Assembly (NCBI GenBank): GCA_937967375.1
Contig: CALCJF010000057.1
Coordinates: 1-64,000 of the forward strand
DNA length: 64,000 nucleotides
Reading direction: 5' to 3'
Origin: an uncultured Leucobacter sp.
Lineage (GTDB): Bacteria > Actinomycetota > Actinomycetes > Actinomycetales > Microbacteriaceae
A program made the position numbers and the translations under genes. Under the pieces are notes generated by a model. The model was not told the DNA's origin. It saw only the letters and a program-made list of their open reading frames with translations, and did not search any database. This document shows positions 8,354 through 16,492 of the stretch, in pieces. Within the stretch, counting starts at the first letter, position 1. Every line of letters begins with the position of its first letter.

Positions 8354-8941
8354 ATGAAAACCACATTGTCTGAGATAGTTGCGGCGAACGTTCGCTACTA
8401 CGTCGCATTAGATTCAAGCGAAAAAGGTCGTGGCGGTGCAAAACTTGCGCGCATGATGGGCTGGAAGCCCGACCGATGCCGGGCCATCATGTCCGGCCGG
8501 GCCTACCGCGCTACCACCATGGACGAAATCGCCGCCATGGCCGAACGCTTCCACATTTCGGTCGTGGACTTGTGCAGGCCACGAAGTGAGCTGAGTGCGG
8601 GTCTCCCTTCTGCAGCCACCGCGAGCAGCAGGGCATCGCAAACTGAGAGCTGGAAAGTTGAGCAGTGCCGCGCGTTCGGGAGTGACCTCGCCCGCGCGCT
8701 TTGGGAAAGTGCCGGAGACGGGGCTCAAATCGGGCTATTACTTGATAGCGAATTTCATGTAAGGGCCACGCACGAATTTTGGGACAAGGACAAGCAGCTA
8801 TTTGCGGCTCGATGGGCGCTTAAGTATCTGGCGGACGCGATAGGAACTCGTTTTCCAGTGCGGGATAGGTTCCCTTACCGAGAACGGCTGCCATTTCGTG
8901 CTCTGATTCAAGCGACAGATCTTACAAACATGGATAGCTAA
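8354..8941 (+). CDS. Helix-turn-helix protein with unknown C-terminal domain
   Basis: A 195-residue protein. Residues 3-75 read like an XRE/Cro-type DNA-binding domain (IVAANVRYYVALDSS, then KLARMMGWKPDRCRAIMSGR, then MDEIAAMAERFHISVVDL). The part after residue 95 matches no family I know and ends in a Phe/Arg-rich segment (FPVRDRFPYRERLPF). It stands alone inside the accessory region and could be a repressor left by a phage or integrative element. It is upstream of, but convergent with, the RES operon, so it is not co-transcribed with that operon. Confidence 0.65.
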   Translation: MKTTLSEIVAANVRYYVALDSSEKGRGGAKLARMMGWKPDRCRAIMSGRAYRATTMDEIAAMAERFHISVVDLCRPRSELSAGLPSAATASSRASQTESWKVEQCRAFGSDLARALWESAGDGAQIGLLLDSEFHVRATHEFWDKDKQLFAARWALKYLADAIGTRFPVRDRFPYRERLPFRALIQATDLTNMDS

Positions 8942-9345
8942 AGAGAAGCTCTGCACTACTCGAATCCGGTAGATGAGCGCCTACTGGAGCTATTCACGAT
9001 CGCAGAAATCGACCTAACCCATGTCAGGAGTCTAGTACGTCTGAAATGGTGGACCTGGGCGGACTCAAACCGAGTCAGTGGAAGCGGATGAGCGACTGAG
9101 TTTGGCTTGGGATCAGGCAAAGATGCCTACCGCGGCGAAAAGTAGTGTTCCTATTTCTGCTGATCTCGATCTCGTGACCAACCCGGGAGACGAGCCAGAA
9201 GTCCTTTGACTGATCAAGAAGTCGACCCAATCTGAACCACTCATGACACCGGCGAGACCGTCAGATCAATCGCCAAGCAACCTATGGCGCACAGGACCAC
9301 AGCATAGGAGAAGAATAGAAGGGGAGATTTGCGCAAAATAAAATC
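8942..9345. other. Intergenic stretch carrying attachment-like repeat B
   Basis: These 404 bases lie between two convergent genes. No reading frame or RNA gene is recognised. The only marked feature is the repeat at 9026-9052 that matches the border of tRNA-Ala. The bases after it (TGGACCTGGG) faintly resemble a tRNA acceptor end, as would a decayed attachment site. Confidence 0.5.
9026..9052. repeat. Attachment-like direct repeat, copy B
   Basis: Contains TCTAGTACGTCT followed two bases later by AATGGTGG. The same blocks occur at 14027-14048 next to tRNA-Ala. Similarity extends on both sides (ATGTCAGGAG against ACGTCGGGAG), roughly 33 of 40 positions in total. Direct orientation and a tRNA-flanking partner suggest an integrase attachment site. 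Confidence 0.6.
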
Positions 9346-10392
9346 CTACAAATCTAGGTAACGCCATTCGGCTCTAAGCGCCGTGACTTCAATTAGTCGA
9401 GGCGGTTCGATGCACTTTGCCGCCTCGCCATCAAACAGAACAACATTGCGACCGGTGCTGTCCAACGAACTTAGGTACAGAACGCCGTCAATTCCTAGAG
9501 ATTTTGCGAGCTCACATAGGTACTGAGTTGGAATATAGTCAATGGGATGATCTGAGGCTCGCACCGGCTTTCGTAGCTCTTGGCTCAAAGCGACAAGCAA
9601 CCGATGAAATGCAACCTGCGCAATCTGATCATTCACAGATTCAACATCACTGACCGAGAAGAAATCAGGCGGTTCGATATCTGCGAGATTCAGCACCCTC
9701 AAGTCTCGCTCCGCTCTAAACCTTCCCAGTGAAACTGTCGCATGGCTTGCGGCACGCGTTTCATAGATGCAGGTGTCTTCCGAATAAGCCAAATACAGAT
9801 GAGGAATACCTACAGGGTTCGCTCGACCCGCGCTGGCCTTTTCAGGCGGTGGCGGCCCCATTTCATCAGCCGTGGGCGGTTGACCCTCCACCACTCTTGC
9901 GCGGAACATATCAATATCTGGAGAAATCCGGACAACGGTGTTCAGCAGCACTCGGCTGAGCATCTCCTTGTCTGGTGCGGACTTGGGAAAGTATCGATTA
10001 TTGATACGAATCTCTTCAGAAAAACGGGCCCAAGAACTGCTGTGGTCAGCGGAAACACCATCAGTTCGCGCACGAAGTCGAACTTTGACATCTTGGCGGA
10101 AGAACTCATGCCCCTCAGGAAAGACTGAAACGAGGAAGGATCTTATTTGCGCGTCCTCCAGGCCAAAAATTCCCCAGTCTTCCTGAATACGGTATTCGAT
10201 ACTTTGGCCGGATCCATCAGCCACGATTTCATAGATCGAAAACAACCTGGAGAAACTGTCTACCCATGCAGTTGTCGGCCAAGTATGCGGCGAGTATTCA
10301 TGACCAAACTCGCACCTTGCAGGCGACGACTCTGGAGGACTGGCGTTAGCCACCCAGGTATTGACACGAAAGCAGGAAGCACACGCCCTCAT
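9346..10392 (-). CDS. RES domain protein with N-terminal Cys-rich module
   Basis: A 348-residue protein. Residues 160-325 are a RES domain: FRARVVEG (Arg 164/166), GRANPVGIPHLYLAYSED, CIYETRA (Glu 211) and GVLYLSSLDSTGRNVVLFD (Ser 308/309). The family's Arg, Glu and Ser are all present, so the fold looks active. RES proteins of the Xre-RES class degrade NAD+ and act as toxins; that activity here is inference. The N-terminus has CASC (residues 4-7) and CEFGH (27-31), a likely metal site as in HEPN/RES N-terminal domains. It is the last gene of a three-gene operon; its ATG overlaps the sce7725-type stop codon by four bases. GC is low for this genome. No XRE antitoxin is encoded next to it. Confidence 0.85.
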   Translation of the reverse strand: MRACASCFRVNTWVANASPPESSPARCEFGHEYSPHTWPTTAWVDSFSRLFSIYEIVADGSGQSIEYRIQEDWGIFGLEDAQIRSFLVSVFPEGHEFFRQDVKVRLRARTDGVSADHSSSWARFSEEIRINNRYFPKSAPDKEMLSRVLLNTVVRISPDIDMFRARVVEGQPPTADEMGPPPPEKASAGRANPVGIPHLYLAYSEDTCIYETRAASHATVSLGRFRAERDLRVLNLADIEPPDFFSVSDVESVNDQIAQVAFHRLLVALSQELRKPVRASDHPIDYIPTQYLCELAKSLGIDGVLYLSSLDSTGRNVVLFDGEAAKCIEPPRLIEVTALRAEWRYLDL

Positions 10393-11336
10393 GAACGGCC
10401 CAACACCGTTGCCATTAGCTCGAGGTGATTCTGGATTGAGAGCTTCTTAACTATTCCCAAGCCTGGGTAAGTTCCGTCTCTCACATGCTGACGCATCACC
10501 TCCGAAGCAAGAGTATGGATATTCTCGCGGTCGAGGAACGCCGCGAGTTTGCCTGCGGCTTCGAGGAACTTACCTCCCACATTGGCAATGTCACCATTAG
10601 TTTCTGAGGTGAAGTGACGAATCTTTATCGGTGATCCAACTGCTGGCTCATAAGTCCAATGAATGGCAACGGCACGTGGCGTAAAACCGCCTTCCGCCCA
10701 GCCCTTACCAACTGTCAGATAATCACCAAATCCCCCCCAGCCTTCCTCCTCGTAGTAAAGAAAGTCATCTGAAAATTCACTCTCACTACGACTGAGATAC
10801 GCAGCGTTTCTCGCTTCCACTGGGAACCCATCGTGCATGACGACCCCTGTGGAGTCTGTAAGAAACTTACTGAACCGTCTGCGCTTGAACTCGTCTGAAA
10901 TCAAGTCAAATCGCCGCCCCAAGCGGCGGCTTTCCTCCAGGAGAAAGTCGGACTCCTCGATTGTTGCTTCATGAATCAGAACCAGTTCATGCTGATTGGA
11001 CAAGCCGCGTTCAAACTCGTCAAGCAGTCGCGACGCATCTGTCGCTTCGGTGATGATCAGGCCCAGGCGAAACCGCTGAAGAGGGTGCGCGTTCACAAAA
11101 TCACAGAGCACCGGAGAAATGCCCTCGACCGCCACCTCGCCAACCGTCGGATTCATAACGACAATGGGATTGACTTCGGCAGTCCACAGTGCCTCAAGGC
11201 ACCTCTCCAAACCGCCGTCAGGTGTCTTAACCGGCTCAATGACAGGAAGAATCTTCCCGCTTTCGCCGAGCAGTGGAGCCAGCTCCTTCAGTGCCAGAAG
11301 CTCGTATTGCTTCCCGCGAAGATAGGGAAAGTACAC
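10389..11336 (-). CDS. sce7725 family protein
   Basis: A 315-residue soluble protein of the sce7725 family, recognised by the opening MYFPYLRGKQYELLALKELA and by the fixed pairing with an sce7726-type gene. Features include a central strand-rich section (NPIVVMNPTVG, then FRLGLIITEATDASRL), a DDFLYYEEEGWGGFGDYLTVG segment and a C-terminal GLGIVKKLSIQNHLELM. These resemble phage T4 beta-like proteins in layout, but the function is unknown. Only three bases separate it from the upstream sce7726-type stop, and it overlaps the RES gene by four bases. All three proteins are therefore probably made together. AT-rich codons set it apart from the core genes. Confidence 0.8.
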   Translation of the reverse strand: MYFPYLRGKQYELLALKELAPLLGESGKILPVIEPVKTPDGGLERCLEALWTAEVNPIVVMNPTVGEVAVEGISPVLCDFVNAHPLQRFRLGLIITEATDASRLLDEFERGLSNQHELVLIHEATIEESDFLLEESRRLGRRFDLISDEFKRRRFSKFLTDSTGVVMHDGFPVEARNAAYLSRSESEFSDDFLYYEEEGWGGFGDYLTVGKGWAEGGFTPRAVAIHWTYEPAVGSPIKIRHFTSETNGDIANVGGKFLEAAGKLAAFLDRENIHTLASEVMRQHVRDGTYPGLGIVKKLSIQNHLELMATVLGRS

Positions 11337-11339
11337 GAC

Positions 11340-12209
11340 TCAATCTCCTAACGACAACCAGCTATAGAGTTTTCGTCCTTCTTCCAGGCTGGGATCAAGC
11401 TGGGCAAGAACGGCTCGAAGGGGGAACAGACTCGGGTCTCGATGAATCGCGATATCTCCAGTCAGCGCTCTACGATTCTTCAATACCGAACGATACACAT
11501 CGTGAAAGGTTCGAGGAGGAACGCCAAGAGCTAGGTTTAGATAGCGCTCATATCGCAAGCCATTTGGAACGTCTGGAAGATCAAACCCAAGAGCGCTCAG
11601 GACGCTTTGCATTTCCCGTACGCGCAACGTATTGACCATGGTTCGTACGCAAAGATGCTCGTTACACTCATCGGCATACTTGACGGTCGAAAGAGTCCAG
11701 CGCGAACCAACGGCGATTAATCCAACCGGTGTTCCTGTAAGGATTCGCTCATAGCGCTCCAAGGAGTTCTCATGAACTACAACGTTGACCAAGGGAGAGG
11801 CACGATAATACTCACCCAGCTGGCGCGCCAACTTGTCCGGGTTATCCAACTCTGTCTTAATCTCGTAAACCGTCGCATTGCCGTTTAGGAAAAAGCTGTC
11901 GGCAACTGCGGAACCGACGCGAAACTCACTCAACATAGCCGAGTTTTTGGCTTTGTGACGTCCAACAAATATCTTGCTGGTGATGAGATTCTTATATACG
12001 TACTCGTTTCGATAGGAATTTGCCAGAAGTTCATATGCAGCGTCAATGACCGTGCTGTTACTAGTTCTTCTACCTAATCCCAAGTCAGATTTCAAAGCCT
12101 GCATCGCTTCACTGAGGCTAGAACTCTGACCCTGTGCGAGGACTGGTCGGAATGCCTTCGCGGTAAAGACTCGCGCCGCTGACCGAACAGCAAGTTGTGG
12201 AGATCCCAT
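11340..12209 (-). CDS. sce7726 family protein, possible PD-(D/E)xK nuclease fold
   Basis: A 289-residue protein of the sce7726 family. The ATG at 12209 was chosen because GAGGAGG lies eight bases upstream; the reading frame extends to 12347 but the extra residues look non-coding. Key block: SEFRVG (Glu 95), ADSFFLNGN (Asp 104) and VYEIKTELD (Glu 116, Lys 118). This spacing is like a PD-(D/E)xK nuclease active site, an inference not shown for the family to my knowledge. An upstream LLANSYRNEYVYKN helix is also typical of sce7726. It is first of the three-gene operon with the sce7725-type and RES genes. Confidence 0.8.
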   Translation of the reverse strand: MGSPQLAVRSAARVFTAKAFRPVLAQGQSSSLSEAMQALKSDLGLGRRTSNSTVIDAAYELLANSYRNEYVYKNLITSKIFVGRHKAKNSAMLSEFRVGSAVADSFFLNGNATVYEIKTELDNPDKLARQLGEYYRASPLVNVVVHENSLERYERILTGTPVGLIAVGSRWTLSTVKYADECNEHLCVRTMVNTLRVREMQSVLSALGFDLPDVPNGLRYERYLNLALGVPPRTFHDVYRSVLKNRRALTGDIAIHRDPSLFPLRAVLAQLDPSLEEGRKLYSWLSLGD

Positions 12210-12413
12210 TCCACACCCCTCCTCATCTGCTCCACTACAGTTTAGCTTCGACCTCTGACCAACGCAGCAGGCCACACCTTGCGCCTTGCAGCTCAACCAC
12301 GCCTCTTGCAAGTGAGGTTGGAACTGACCGAGCGCACGGCGACGCAAACCCTCGTTTGCAAGACGCCTGACATCATCTGACAGCTTGGCAGCGATCCTGC
12401 CATGTTGCGGTGT

Positions 12414-13178
12414 TCAGAAGGGCAGGCCGCGGAAGGCTCGGATGGCCTCGGCGAGCCATTCTGGCAGTCGCGGATCAGCGCTGGCGGCGATGTTCCGCTG
12501 CAGGGGATCGGTCACGTAGAGCTTCCCGATCCGCCGATAGGTTTCGATGTCAGATTGCCAGTAGCGGCTGGTGAATTCGTGGTGTTTCTTGACGACTGCC
12601 TGCGCCTCTGGTGAGTCTGGGGACACGTCCGCGATCATCAGCTCCGCGAACGCCTCCATCAGCCCGCGCATCTCGGCTGTGATGTGTTCGATATCTGCGC
12701 TGCTGAGTTGTTCTAGCGGGTTGGCGTTCAGGCTTTCAGCGGCGGCCTGCCCGAAGGTGTTTCTTAGCCGTTCGGCAAATGCCGCCCGCTCATTGTCATG
12801 GTCATCCTGTTTCGCGGAGGTGATCGTGTTCGATTCCCTAAGAAGGACGACTTGCTCTTCCAACGCCTGGATCAGCGCATCGAGTCGCTTTCTTTCTGCG
12901 CGCAGCTCGTCGATGTGTCCACGAAGCGTGTCAGCTTCGCTCTGATCATCCGCCACGATGCGTGCGATGGCGTCAAGACCAAGACCTGATCGTCGAAGTG
13001 CGACGATGCGATAGAGACGCGGCAAGACTCCAGCGGAGTACCACCGGTATCCGTTCCCGCTTATCCGCGTCGGAGAGAAGAGTCCGATCGCGTCGTAGTG
13101 TCTGAGCATGCGCGCTGAGATGCCGGTGCGTTTCGCGACCTGGCCGATCGAGAGCTCTTCCACGTTCTTGTTCATCAT
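12414..13178 (-). CDS. MerR family regulator with TipAS-type ligand domain
   Basis: A 254-residue transcription activator. Residues 8-80 form the MerR winged helix (SIGQVAKRTGISARMLRHYD, with a GYRWYSAG wing) and residues 80-120 a long dimerisation coiled coil. Residues 130-254 are an all-helical TipAS-like domain (AEMRGLMEAFAELM, then VKKHHEFTSRYW, then YRRIGKLYVTDPLQRNI). That domain binds thiopeptide or other antibiotics in relatives. The first ATG directly follows a CTTGAC-N11-GTCAAG dyad, so the gene is likely autoregulated. It controls the divergent gene at 13243 through a MerR-type promoter. The inducer is unknown. Confidence 0.9.
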   Translation of the reverse strand: MMNKNVEELSIGQVAKRTGISARMLRHYDAIGLFSPTRISGNGYRWYSAGVLPRLYRIVALRRSGLGLDAIARIVADDQSEADTLRGHIDELRAERKRLDALIQALEEQVVLLRESNTITSAKQDDHDNERAAFAERLRNTFGQAAAESLNANPLEQLSSADIEHITAEMRGLMEAFAELMIADVSPDSPEAQAVVKKHHEFTSRYWQSDIETYRRIGKLYVTDPLQRNIAASADPRLPEWLAEAIRAFRGLPF

Positions 13179-13210
13179 CTTGACCTTAACACTGTGTCAA
13201 GTTTTACCGT
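13179..13210 (+). promoter_or_regulatory. MerR-type promoter and operator
   Basis: The plus strand has a -35 box TTGACC (13180-13185) and a -10 box TACCGT (13205-13210) with a 19-base spacer, the over-long spacing activated by MerR proteins. The dyad CTTGAC-N11-GTCAAG (13179-13201) covers the -35 box and most of the spacer, where a MerR dimer binds. Predicted transcription starts about 25 bases before the ATG at 13243. Confidence 0.7.
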
Positions 13211-13242
13211 AATGAGTGAACCCTAGATTGCAGCGAGGAACG

Positions 13243-13587
13243 ATGAACACAAACGAGCACTCGGCCGTCATCCGTGACGATGGCGAGCTTCTTGGCTACC
13301 TCTTTCAGGTTGGTGCAGAAACGTGGGTTCCCTGCACGGTATTTGGCCTACCCCTCGCAGTTCCCACAACGCACAGCGACGCAGAGGCGTATCTCCAATC
13401 GCACGGATTGAGCTATCTCGCGGAGAGATGGATCTACAGCAAGGACGGCGAGCAGATCACCGTTCACATCGTCGAAGCCAGTCCGGCCAGCGTAACCGTG
13501 CGTTTCATCGACTACGGCCACCCTGACCTCTTCGGTTCAACAGAGATCCTGCGCCCACCCCTGACCGGCATCCTCGCTCTGGCGTAG
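13243..13587 (+). CDS. Hypothetical protein under MerR control
   Basis: A 114-residue protein that I do not recognise. It has no signal peptide or membrane segment. It contains a VTVRFIDYGHPDLFGSTEIL segment near the C-terminus and two beta-rich halves. The start at 13243 is preferred over the in-frame ATG at 13216 because GAGGA lies just upstream and the predicted transcript begins near 13217. It sits divergently from the TipAS-type regulator and is its most likely target, so a role in ligand binding or resistance is possible but unproven. Confidence 0.6.
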   Translation: MNTNEHSAVIRDDGELLGYLFQVGAETWVPCTVFGLPLAVPTTHSDAEAYLQSHGLSYLAERWIYSKDGEQITVHIVEASPASVTVRFIDYGHPDLFGSTEILRPPLTGILALA

Positions 13588-13645
13588 CCGAGAAAACTAC
13601 CCGTGGGCGTGAACGAGCACCTATCAACCAGGAGGTGTCGAGATC

Positions 13646-13973
13646 ATGACCACAAGTATCCGGAACAAGGCATCAACGGCGGAAAGTCAGGTACCGCTCA
13701 GGCAGAGGAGCTTCGTGACCTCCTCTGCCGTGTCTTAGCCGATACCGCACAGTTGGATGAGTTGCAGGCTCGGGCTCAAGTGGGGTTGGCTCGTATCGAA
13801 GCAAGTGGCGCCGTCGATCCACGCTACTTCCGTATTCGTGCAGATGTCGATCCTCAGCCGCGGTGGCGACAAGAGGAACTCGAGCGACTCGCCCGCGAGG
13901 CCCTCGAACGGGTACGCGATACGAGCTGCGGGAAGAGGAGGAGGCCCCCTCGTCTGCTCCCGCACCGGTGTGA
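13646..13973 (+). pseudogene. Frame-broken small gene beside tRNA-Ala
   Basis: A strong AGGAGGT site lies eight bases before the ATG at 13646, but that frame stops after 30 codons (TAG at 13736). A second frame then continues with a plausible protein (AEELRDLLCRVLADTAQLDE, later ALERV). It passes into a third frame ending LREEEEAPSSAPAPV with a TGA at 13971. Three consecutive frames with protein-like composition suggest one helical, Glu-rich protein broken by two frameshifts. The family is not recognised. An alternative is a genuine 30-residue peptide followed by non-coding DNA. Confidence 0.4.
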
Positions 13974-14021
13974 TCCGAAGAGCCACTATTCACCGTCACA
14001 GAACTCAACCGACTCACGTCG

Positions 14022-14048
14022 GGAGTTCTAGTACGTCTTCAATGGTGG
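14022..14048. repeat. Attachment-like direct repeat, copy C, at tRNA-Ala 3' end
   Basis: GGAGTTCTAGTACGTCTTC followed by AATGGTGG. The last three bases are the 3' end of the minus-strand tRNA-Ala gene. Copies A and B lie at 7138 and 9026 in the same orientation. The tRNA itself is intact, as expected when an element inserts at a tRNA 3' end. Confidence 0.6.
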
Positions 14049-14118
14049 ATCCTAGGAGAATCGAACTCCTGACATCCTGCTTGCAAAGCAGGCACTCTAC
14101 CAACTGAGTTAAGGACCC
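14046..14118 (-). tRNA. tRNA-Ala (anticodon TGC)
   Basis: A 73-base cloverleaf read on the minus strand. The acceptor arm GGGTCCT pairs with AGGATCC (one G-U). The anticodon stem CCTGC/GCAGG closes the loop TTTGCAA with anticodon TGC. The T loop GTTCGATTC is intact and CCA is not encoded beyond the discriminator A. It forms the edge of the accessory region. Confidence 0.95.
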
Positions 14119-14280
14119 GAGACGCGGCTTTCGCTGCACCTCAGAGGCTTTCTGGCTTTCGCCCGTCGGCCTCGACTGTACAACTATAGCCGGATCACCG
14201 TGCACGCGCAAAACGAGCACATCTTGGGCGCGTTTCGGGTTCGCCCGGGCCCGTCTGCACCCGCAGACAACGAGGTGAAA

Positions 14281-16482
14281 CTACAAGTACTGTTCCCCCG
14301 CTTCGGCCCGCCGCACCAGCGAAGCTGGCGGCGCAAACCGCTCGCCGTACGAGGCGGCAAGTTCGCGGGCACGATCGACGAAGCCCTGCAGCCCGCCGTC
14401 GTACTGATTCACGTACTGCAACACGCCTCCCGTCCACGCCGGAAACCCGATGCCGAAGATCGAGCCGATGTTCGCGTCGGCGACGCTCGTCAGCACGCCC
14501 TCATCAAGGCACGCGATCGCGTCAAGCGCCTCGGCGAAGAGCATGCGCTCCTGCAGGTCGATGAGCGGCAGCTCAAGCGTGCCCGCGCCATACATCTCAC
14601 GAAGCCCAGGCCAGATGCCGATCCTCTTGCCCGATTCGTCGTAATCGTAGAACCCACGGCGCTCGCGACGACCCACGCGACCGAGCGCGACGAGCTCGTC
14701 GATCACTTGCTCTGACGGGTGGGGCGCCCATACGCCGCCCGAGGCCTCAAGAGCAGCCCGCGTTTCGAGGCGAATTTTCTGCGATAGTGAGAGCGTCAGC
14801 TCGTCGGTGAGCTGCAGCGCGCCAGCGGGATACCCGGCCTGCAGCGCCGCCTGCTCAACGCTCGCGGGCTCGACGCCCTCGGCGACCGCCGCAACTGCCT
14901 CGGCCATGAACTTGCTGATGACCCGCGAGGTGAAGAAGCCGCGTGAGTCGTTCACCACGATCGGCGTCTTGCGAATAGCCAGCACGTAGTCGAACGCTTT
15001 CGCGAGCACGGCATCGCTCGTCTGCTCGCCGCGCACGATCTCGACGAGCGGCATCTTGTCGACCGGCGAGAAGAAGTGCACACCGATGAAGTCGCTCTGG
15101 CGCTTCACGCCGCCCGCAAGCAAAGTGATCGGCAGCGTCGAGGTGTTCGAACCGAGCACCGCGTCTGGCGAGACAACGTCTTCGATCTCGTGAAACACGC
15201 CCTGCTTCACCGGTACCGACTCGAACACGGCCTCGATCACAAAGTCGACTCCGGCGAAATCAGCGGCAGAACCAGTCGTCTGAATGCGGGCGAGCAGCGC
15301 CTCGCTCTTCTCGGCGGTGGTCTTGCCGCGCGCGAGCGCCTTCTCTTCGAGCGCGCGGCCGTAGTCTTTGCCCTTCTCGGCAGCCTCGAGCGACACGTCT
15401 TTGAGCACCACATCGATGCCGGCCTTCGCCGTGACATACGCAATCGCGGCCCCCATCATGCCCGCACCGATCACGCCAACTTTCGAGGGGCGCGAAGCAC
15501 CGTATCCCTGCGGCCGGCTCGCGCCCTTGTTAATCGCCGCGAGGTCGAAGAACATCGCCTTGATCATGTTTTTCGCGACCTGGCCGTGCGTGAGGTGCAC
15601 GAAGTACCTGGTCTCAATGAGCGACGCGGTATCGAAGTCGACGTAGGCACCCTCGACCGCTGCCGCGAGCGCCGCACGCGGGGCTGGCATCGGCGCACCC
15701 TTGATCTGCTTGCGCAGCATGGCGGGCATTGCGGGCAGCATTGCGGCAACGCTTGGCGAGGTCGGTGCGCCACCCGGCAGGCGAAAGCCCTTCTGATCCC
15801 ATGGCTTCGCGGCATCTGGGTGCTCACGAATCCACGCTCGCGCCGCGCTAGCCAAATCGTCGACGCTCGGCACAATCTCGTCGATCAGCCCAATCTCGAG
15901 CGCACCCTGAACCGTGAACTTCGTCGCGGGCAGAATCACCTCGCTCAGCGCTTTCTGCAGCCCGATCATGCGCACCACTCGGCTGATACCCCCGCCGCCG
16001 GGCAGCAGGCCGAGACTCACCTCGGGCAGCCCAATACGCGTGCTCGAGTTGTCAGACGCCACCCGGTGGTGCGCGATGAGCGCGACCTCGAGCCCACCGC
16101 CGAGCGCGGCACCGTTGATCGCCGCGACCACGGGCCTGCCGATGGTTTCGAGCCTGCGCATGTCAGACTTCATGTCATTCACGTACGCGGTTTCTTCGCT
16201 CGCGTGCTCGGGTCTCGCGATACTAAGCCGTTCAAGGTCACCGCCGGCGAAGAACGTCTTTTTTGCCGAGGCGAGGATCACCCCGGTCACCTGATCGAGC
16301 TCGCCATAGAGCCGGTCGACCACCAGTTTCAGCGAGTTCTTGAAGGCATCGTTCATCAGGTTGACCGAACCGTTCGGATCGTCCATGGTCAGCGTGACAA
16401 TGCCCTCAGCGTCGCGCTCGTAGCGAATCGCGTTCGCTGGTGCTGCATTGGCCTGGGCCGTCTCTGCCAGTACTTCAGTCAT
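14281..16482 (-). CDS. fadB: Fatty-acid oxidation multifunctional protein (enoyl-CoA hydratase / 3-hydroxyacyl-CoA dehydrogenase)
   Basis: A 733-residue enzyme catalysing the middle steps of beta-oxidation: hydration of trans-2-enoyl-CoA and NAD-dependent oxidation of the L-3-hydroxyacyl-CoA. Residues 1-300 are a crotonase domain (oxyanion segment AINGAALGGGLEVALIAHH and GLLPGGGG). Near residue 330 a Rossmann motif GVIGAGMMGAAIA starts the dehydrogenase, which contains SNTSTLPIT and FIGVHFFSPVDKM. The C-terminal 3HCDH domains follow. The ATG at 16482 is ten bases after the thiolase stop; an in-frame start further upstream would overlap that gene. Forms an operon with fadA. Confidence 0.93.
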   Translation of the reverse strand: MTEVLAETAQANAAPANAIRYERDAEGIVTLTMDDPNGSVNLMNDAFKNSLKLVVDRLYGELDQVTGVILASAKKTFFAGGDLERLSIARPEHASEETAYVNDMKSDMRRLETIGRPVVAAINGAALGGGLEVALIAHHRVASDNSSTRIGLPEVSLGLLPGGGGISRVVRMIGLQKALSEVILPATKFTVQGALEIGLIDEIVPSVDDLASAARAWIREHPDAAKPWDQKGFRLPGGAPTSPSVAAMLPAMPAMLRKQIKGAPMPAPRAALAAAVEGAYVDFDTASLIETRYFVHLTHGQVAKNMIKAMFFDLAAINKGASRPQGYGASRPSKVGVIGAGMMGAAIAYVTAKAGIDVVLKDVSLEAAEKGKDYGRALEEKALARGKTTAEKSEALLARIQTTGSAADFAGVDFVIEAVFESVPVKQGVFHEIEDVVSPDAVLGSNTSTLPITLLAGGVKRQSDFIGVHFFSPVDKMPLVEIVRGEQTSDAVLAKAFDYVLAIRKTPIVVNDSRGFFTSRVISKFMAEAVAAVAEGVEPASVEQAALQAGYPAGALQLTDELTLSLSQKIRLETRAALEASGGVWAPHPSEQVIDELVALGRVGRRERRGFYDYDESGKRIGIWPGLREMYGAGTLELPLIDLQERMLFAEALDAIACLDEGVLTSVADANIGSIFGIGFPAWTGGVLQYVNQYDGGLQGFVDRARELAASYGERFAPPASLVRRAEAGEQYL

Positions 16483-16492
16483 CGTCTCGCCC

